Positions 61,508 to 64,000 of a DNA stretch of 64,000 nt are shown here, piece after piece. Under the pieces are notes generated by a model. That model saw only the letters and a program-made list of their open reading frames with translations, had not been told where the DNA came from and made no database searches. The DNA is taken from positions 1 through 64,000 of the forward strand of contig NZ_FTRU01000008.1 of the NCBI RefSeq assembly GCF_900148495.1, given 5' to 3'. The number at the start of each line of letters is the position of its first letter. Position 1 is the first letter of the stretch. The translations under genes were made by a program, and so were the position numbers. This DNA is from Negativibacillus massiliensis. GTDB lineage: Bacteria > Bacillota > Clostridia > Oscillospirales > Ruminococcaceae.

Positions 61508-61987
61508 CTGATAGAAGAAGATATTTCCCGGCGTACTGTTGCAGTTTCCGTCCGGGCCAGTAAGCTGACGGCGCGTAGCCTTGCCTATGTGGTGGCCGCT
61601 GTGGGACGCAAAATTGCCAAAGAACACCGCGCCCGGCAGATCCCTCACGGCAAACAGACGGTCAAGCAGCTTATGCGGCATGGCGTGTCTACCAACAGTC
61701 TGGAGCTGTCCGGCGATACCAAAAGTTTTGACCGGGTGGCCCGGAAATGGAATGTGGACTATGCCTTTTACAAGACAGGCCCGGACAAATACCTGTTGTT
61801 TTTCAAGGCGGGACAGGCTGATGCCATGACCGCCTGTTTCTCGGAGTATTCCAAAAAGGTGCTGAACAAGTCCAAGTCCAGGCGTATCCCCATCCGGGAT
61901 CAGATCAAGCGGGCCGGAGATCAGCTTACCCGTGAAAAGCCCAAACAGCGGGAGCGCGTGAAGGAGGCGGTGCATGAAAACAGATAA
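61508..61987 (+). CDS. PcfB-family protein (DUF3801), apparent CTG start
   Basis: A 159-residue conjugation protein. DUF3801/PcfB proteins assist the VirD4 coupling protein; the pair is adjacent in Tn1549 and pCF10. The N terminus reads IEEDISRRTVAVSVRASKLTARSLAYVVAAV, which matches the expected family start, and the only codon with the right spacing from AAAGGAGG (61492-61499) is CTG at 61508. The nearest internal alternative, GTG 61589, would delete the family N terminus. It overlaps the coupling-protein gene by 14 bases. Confidence 0.82.
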   Translation: MIEEDISRRTVAVSVRASKLTARSLAYVVAAVGRKIAKEHRARQIPHGKQTVKQLMRHGVSTNSLELSGDTKSFDRVARKWNVDYAFYKTGPDKYLLFFKAGQADAMTACFSEYSKKVLNKSKSRRIPIRDQIKRAGDQLTREKPKQRERVKEAVHENR

Positions 61988-63806
61988 GCTCCGAAAATTC
62001 CTCATTCCCAATATCCCGTATGTGTTCATCGGCTGGGCATTCCTCAAATTGAGTACGGCCTATCGTCTGACCGCTGGCGCGGATTTCCTAACAAAAGTAA
62101 TGGGGATCGGCCAGACCATCGGCCCAGCCTTTGCCGATTTCGCACCGGGGCTAAACCCTGTTGACTGGCTGGTGGGTATCGTGGGAGCCGTGGCATTCCG
62201 TCTGTTCATCCACATGAAAAGCAAAAAAGCCAAGAAGTTCCGGCGTGACGAAGAGTACGGCTCGGCCCGGTGGGGCAACGAAAAGGACATCAAGCCCTTT
62301 GTCGATCCCAAGTTTGAAAACAATGTCATTCTGACCGGAACGGAGTTTCTCACCATGAACACCCGGCCCAAGATCCCGGCCAACGCCCGAAACCTCAATA
62401 CCTGTGTCATCGGATCGTCCGGCTCGGGCAAAACCCGCTTTTGGCTTACACCCCAGCTTTTACAGGCCCATTCCTCTTTCGTGGTGGTAGACCCAAAGGG
62501 CGGCGTCCTGTCCCAAGTGGGCAGCTTTCTCCAAAAGCGGGGGTACAAAATCAAGGTATTCAACAGCATCGACTTCTCCAAGTCCATGCACTATAACCCG
62601 CTGGCGTATATCAAGAACGAGTCCGACATCCTAAAGTTCGTCAATGCCCTTATCTCCAACACCAAGGGTGAGGGCAAAGAAGGCGATCCGTTCTGGACGA
62701 AGGCTGAAACGCTCCTATACTGCGCCCTGCTGGGCTATATCATTTTCGAGGGTGCGGAGGAAGATCGCAATATGAATACGCTGGTGGATATGATTTCCGG
62801 CATGGAGGTCAAGGAGGATGACGAGGACTTTATGAACGCGGTGGACTATATGTTTGCCGGGTTGGAAAAGCGAAAGCCGGATTGCTTTGCTGTGAAGCAG
62901 TACAAAAAGTACAAGTTAAGCAGCGGCAAGACGGCCAAAAGCATTTTGATTTCCTGCGGCGCTCGTCTGGCTCCTTTTGACATCCCCCAGCTTCGGGAGA
63001 TTATGAGCTACGATGAATTGGAACTTGACCGTATGGGTGACAGACGGACAGCAACATTTTTCTGTATCAGCGATACGGACAGCACCTACAATTTTTTGGT
63101 CGCGCTGGCTTTTTCGCAGATGTTCAATCTCCTGTGTGAACGGGCCGACAATGTGCATGGGGGACGCTTGCCCCATCATGTGCGCGTCCTGTGGGACGAG
63201 GCGGCCAATACGGGCCAAGTGCCGGGGCTGGAAAAGCTGGTGGCCGTCATTCGTTCCCGCGAGGTGAGCCTTGTACTGCTCTATCAGCAGCTTGCTCAAT
63301 GCAAGGCCATTTACGATAAAAATGCGGAAACGATCCTCGGCAACATGGACAGCGTGATATTCCTCGGTGGCCGCGAGGCCAGCACTATCAAGGAAATATC
63401 GGAAAACTGGCTGGGCAAGTCCACGATCTCCATGCAGACGGATGGCCGCACACGGGGCCAGTCCGAAAGTTACAGCCAAAACATCCAGCGGCTGGGCCGG
63501 GAGCTGATGACCCCCAGCGAGCTTGCCACAATGCCCGGTGATCGGTGCATCTTGCAGCTCCGGGGCCTGCCCCCGTTCTATTCCCGCAAATACGATCTGA
63601 AGCAACACCCCAACTACAAGTTTACGGCTGAGGCCGACAAGAAAAACGCCTTTAACCTCGACAGGCTGATAAACCGCCGCAGGCGGCCCGGCCCCAACGA
63701 GGCTTGTGAGGTGTACGAAGTGGATGTGCCCGCCGAGGCGCTCACAGAAGAGGACGAGGACATCCTCAACTATGACGACCTCGACGATCCAGACGCTTTT
63801 GTATAA
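61974..63806 (+). CDS. VirD4/TraG type IV secretion coupling protein
   Basis: A 610-residue membrane ATPase that brings the relaxase-DNA complex to the conjugation channel. Two N-terminal hydrophobic segments (~12-28, ~60-80) precede the ATPase domain with Walker A GSSGSGKT (~147-154) and Walker B around VLWDEAANTGQ (~410). The final region has the QQLAQCKAIY segment typical of the TraG/VirD4 family. The tail is acidic (EEDEDILNYDDLDDPD). The gene is complete; GGAGGC lies before the ATG inside the previous gene. Confidence 0.95.
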   Translation: MKTDKLRKFLIPNIPYVFIGWAFLKLSTAYRLTAGADFLTKVMGIGQTIGPAFADFAPGLNPVDWLVGIVGAVAFRLFIHMKSKKAKKFRRDEEYGSARWGNEKDIKPFVDPKFENNVILTGTEFLTMNTRPKIPANARNLNTCVIGSSGSGKTRFWLTPQLLQAHSSFVVVDPKGGVLSQVGSFLQKRGYKIKVFNSIDFSKSMHYNPLAYIKNESDILKFVNALISNTKGEGKEGDPFWTKAETLLYCALLGYIIFEGAEEDRNMNTLVDMISGMEVKEDDEDFMNAVDYMFAGLEKRKPDCFAVKQYKKYKLSSGKTAKSILISCGARLAPFDIPQLREIMSYDELELDRMGDRRTATFFCISDTDSTYNFLVALAFSQMFNLLCERADNVHGGRLPHHVRVLWDEAANTGQVPGLEKLVAVIRSREVSLVLLYQQLAQCKAIYDKNAETILGNMDSVIFLGGREASTIKEISENWLGKSTISMQTDGRTRGQSESYSQNIQRLGRELMTPSELATMPGDRCILQLRGLPPFYSRKYDLKQHPNYKFTAEADKKNAFNLDRLINRRRRPGPNEACEVYEVDVPAEALTEEDEDILNYDDLDDPDAFV

Positions 63807-64000
63807 AACCTTGGGCTTTTAGGGTTCCCGCAAAATCAGCGATTTTGTGGGAAGAGGAGGCGCAACGGAGCGTGCGGAGTTTGGGACATTTTGTCCCAAA
63901 GTAGCAAAGCGAAGTTTGTGCCGACGAGTCCCGAGGTACGGACGCTGCCGCCCTACACGGGGCGGCTTTTTTCATGGCCGGGTATAGCCCGGAGAAAAGG
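63807..64000. other. non-coding tail of the window with two hairpins
   Basis: A TTTGGGACA-TTT-TGTCCCAAA palindrome (63880-63900), a GCAAAATC..GATTTTGTGGG stem near 63828-63851, and GCCGCCC / GGGGCGGC followed by T6 (63949-63973), a likely terminator. A possible new gene start (ATG at 63975) runs off the edge and cannot be judged. Confidence 0.6.

Larger units (their letters stand above)
58350..64000 (+). mobile_element. Tn1549-like conjugative element, left part
   Basis: From the tRNA fragment to the window edge: TnpW, ParB-like protein, DUF7768-type protein, ArdA, PcfB/DUF3801 protein and VirD4/TraG coupling protein, all on the + strand. This gene set and order resembles Tn1549/CTn-type elements of Firmicutes. 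From about 58900 the DNA is much GC-richer than the chromosome to the left. Integrase, relaxase and secretion genes must lie beyond 64000. Confidence 0.87.

Overview
The window looks like chromosome of a strictly anaerobic, spore-forming Gram-positive bacterium of the clostridial cluster IV / Oscillospirales type. That placement is an inference from gene content: group B-like [FeFe] hydrogenase, anaerobic NrdD/NrdG, a SigH-like sigma factor, meso-diaminopimelate dehydrogenase, MtaB, secG, class A RNase P RNA, AGGAGG-type ribosome binding sites and many TTGACA-17-TATAAT promoters. No outer-membrane genes are seen.

Layout. 1-300: end of an rRNA operon (23S 3' end, 5S, terminator). 300-25000: core genes, mostly on the + strand: zinc-ribbon protein and SigH-like factor (- strand), 2Fe-2S protein plus hydrogenase, D-Ala-D-Ala carboxypeptidase, pgi, ddh, NUDIX, HPr-like protein, mtaB, acylphosphatase, purL, CPBP-like membrane protein, yceD-rpmF, DUF512 protein, der, plsY, GNAT, gpsA. 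25020-33340: an IS200-type insertion sequence whose tnpA is interrupted by a ~7.6 kb mobilizable element (large serine recombinase, MobV relaxase, RepA_N protein, Cys-rich protein, XRE regulator, Mef-like macrolide efflux pump behind an apparent attenuator). 33348-36407: a very large surface protein. 36677-58250: a divergent type IIA topoisomerase pair, AraC/GyrI-type regulator, gdhA, rnpB, secG, a candidate structured RNA, tRNA-Leu, the anaerobic ribonucleotide reductase operon, a pyroglutamyl-peptide cluster (DUF969-DUF979-M29 peptidase-pcp), and a BlaI/BlaR1-like pair in which the sensor protease carries an M23 domain. 58292-64000: a 3' tRNA-Ala fragment marks the junction with a GC-rich Tn1549-like conjugative element (TnpW, ParB-like, ArdA, PcfB/DUF3801, VirD4/TraG); its far end is outside the window.

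Four observations stand out. (1) The class III ribonucleotide reductase appears split: the 761-residue catalytic protein ends before the glycyl-radical motif, which is supplied by a separate 54-residue gene between nrdD and nrdG. (2) A family of intergenic mosaic repeats, made of chained short hairpins, occurs in at least six places between 4 and 39 kb; the stems differ between copies but the changes compensate, while the loops stay constant. (3) The serine-recombinase element sits precisely inside the IS200 transposase gene, so the pre-insertion reading frame can be reconstructed. (4) A BlaR1-type membrane protease is fused to a LytM/M23 endopeptidase domain behind a perfect 11-bp inverted-repeat operator.

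All functional calls come from reading motifs and recalling families; no database search was run.
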